Source: RYN-431 sp036388295
Lineage (GTDB): Bacteria > Planctomycetota > Phycisphaerae > Tepidisphaerales > Tepidisphaeraceae
Length of the DNA: 7,792 nucleotides
NCBI GenBank assembly: GCA_036388295.1
Contig: DASVSC010000164.1
Location: 1 to 7,792, forward strand
Direction of reading: 5' to 3'
Of the stretch, positions 7,722 through 7,792 are shown piece after piece (position 1 is the stretch's first letter; every line of letters starts with the position of its first letter). Position numbers and translations under genes: made by a program. A model generated the notes under the pieces. It was not told the DNA's origin. It did no database searches and saw nothing but the letters and a program-made list of their open reading frames with translations.

Positions 7722-7748
7722 CCCTCTCCCGGTATGGCCGGGAGAGGG
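7722..7748. terminator. Perfect 11-bp hairpin after acs; terminator or dispersed palindrome
   Basis: CCCTCTCCCGG (7722-7732) and CCGGGAGAGGG (7738-7748) pair perfectly across a 5-nt loop, 14 bp past the acs stop. The position suits a transcription terminator, but only TT follows before AGG, so it is not a classic intrinsic terminator. The CCCTCTCCCGG/CCGGGAGAGGGTTAGG wording resembles another short palindrome that I recall as dispersed in many bacterial genomes. It may be both. Confidence 0.6.
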
Positions 7749-7792
7749 TTAGGTTGTGTCTGACGGGTCACGCCAGTGCCCTCAGGTAGAGG

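Overview
The window is GC-rich bacterial chromosome with ordinary protein-coding density, five confident or probable genes of central carbon and acetate metabolism plus one secreted protein of unknown role. The style suggests a Planctomycetota-like organism, possibly the Phycisphaerae/Tepidisphaerales side. This rests on high GC, the PATQ-type C-terminal tail on the glycosidase, and intergenic palindromes of the 'CACAGATGAACAC' and 'ACACGAAGACGCGAAGG' kinds, which I recall as common in planctomycetes but also in several other phyla. It is an inference; no 16S rRNA or marker phylogeny is available here.

Layout. 60-500 (+) is a short exported coiled-coil protein. 501-894 is non-coding and contains palindromic repeat 1. 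895-1959 (+) is an exported GH43 arabinan-degrading enzyme, followed 50 bp later by pgk (2010-3284, +). pgk converges on actP (3423-5225, -), with palindromic repeat 2 filling the gap. Upstream of actP lies palindromic repeat 3 (a perfect 34-bp inverted repeat), then a small DUF485 membrane protein gene (5389-5625, -), so repeat 3 sits inside the DUF485-actP transcription unit and even supplies the DUF485 stop codon. A 96-bp divergent promoter region separates DUF485-actP from acs (5722-7707, +). A hairpin follows acs.

Function. The right half is an acetate-scavenging module: ActP imports acetate, the DUF485 protein is its usual small partner, and Acs activates acetate to acetyl-CoA. The E. 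coli order is acs-yjcH-actP in one operon; here acs is transcribed divergently from the transporter pair, with two candidate sigma70-type promoters whose -10 boxes overlap, and a small inverted repeat where a shared regulator could bind. The left half joins an extracellular arabinan-cleaving enzyme to the glycolytic enzyme phosphoglycerate kinase, probably a loose neighbourhood rather than a dedicated pathway.

The most notable signal is the set of three long palindromic repeats in 4.8 kb. Two belong to one family and show compensatory base changes between arms; the third belongs to another family but has the same design, with arms made of very short tandem units (10 nt or 8 nt). No new protein-based system is evident.
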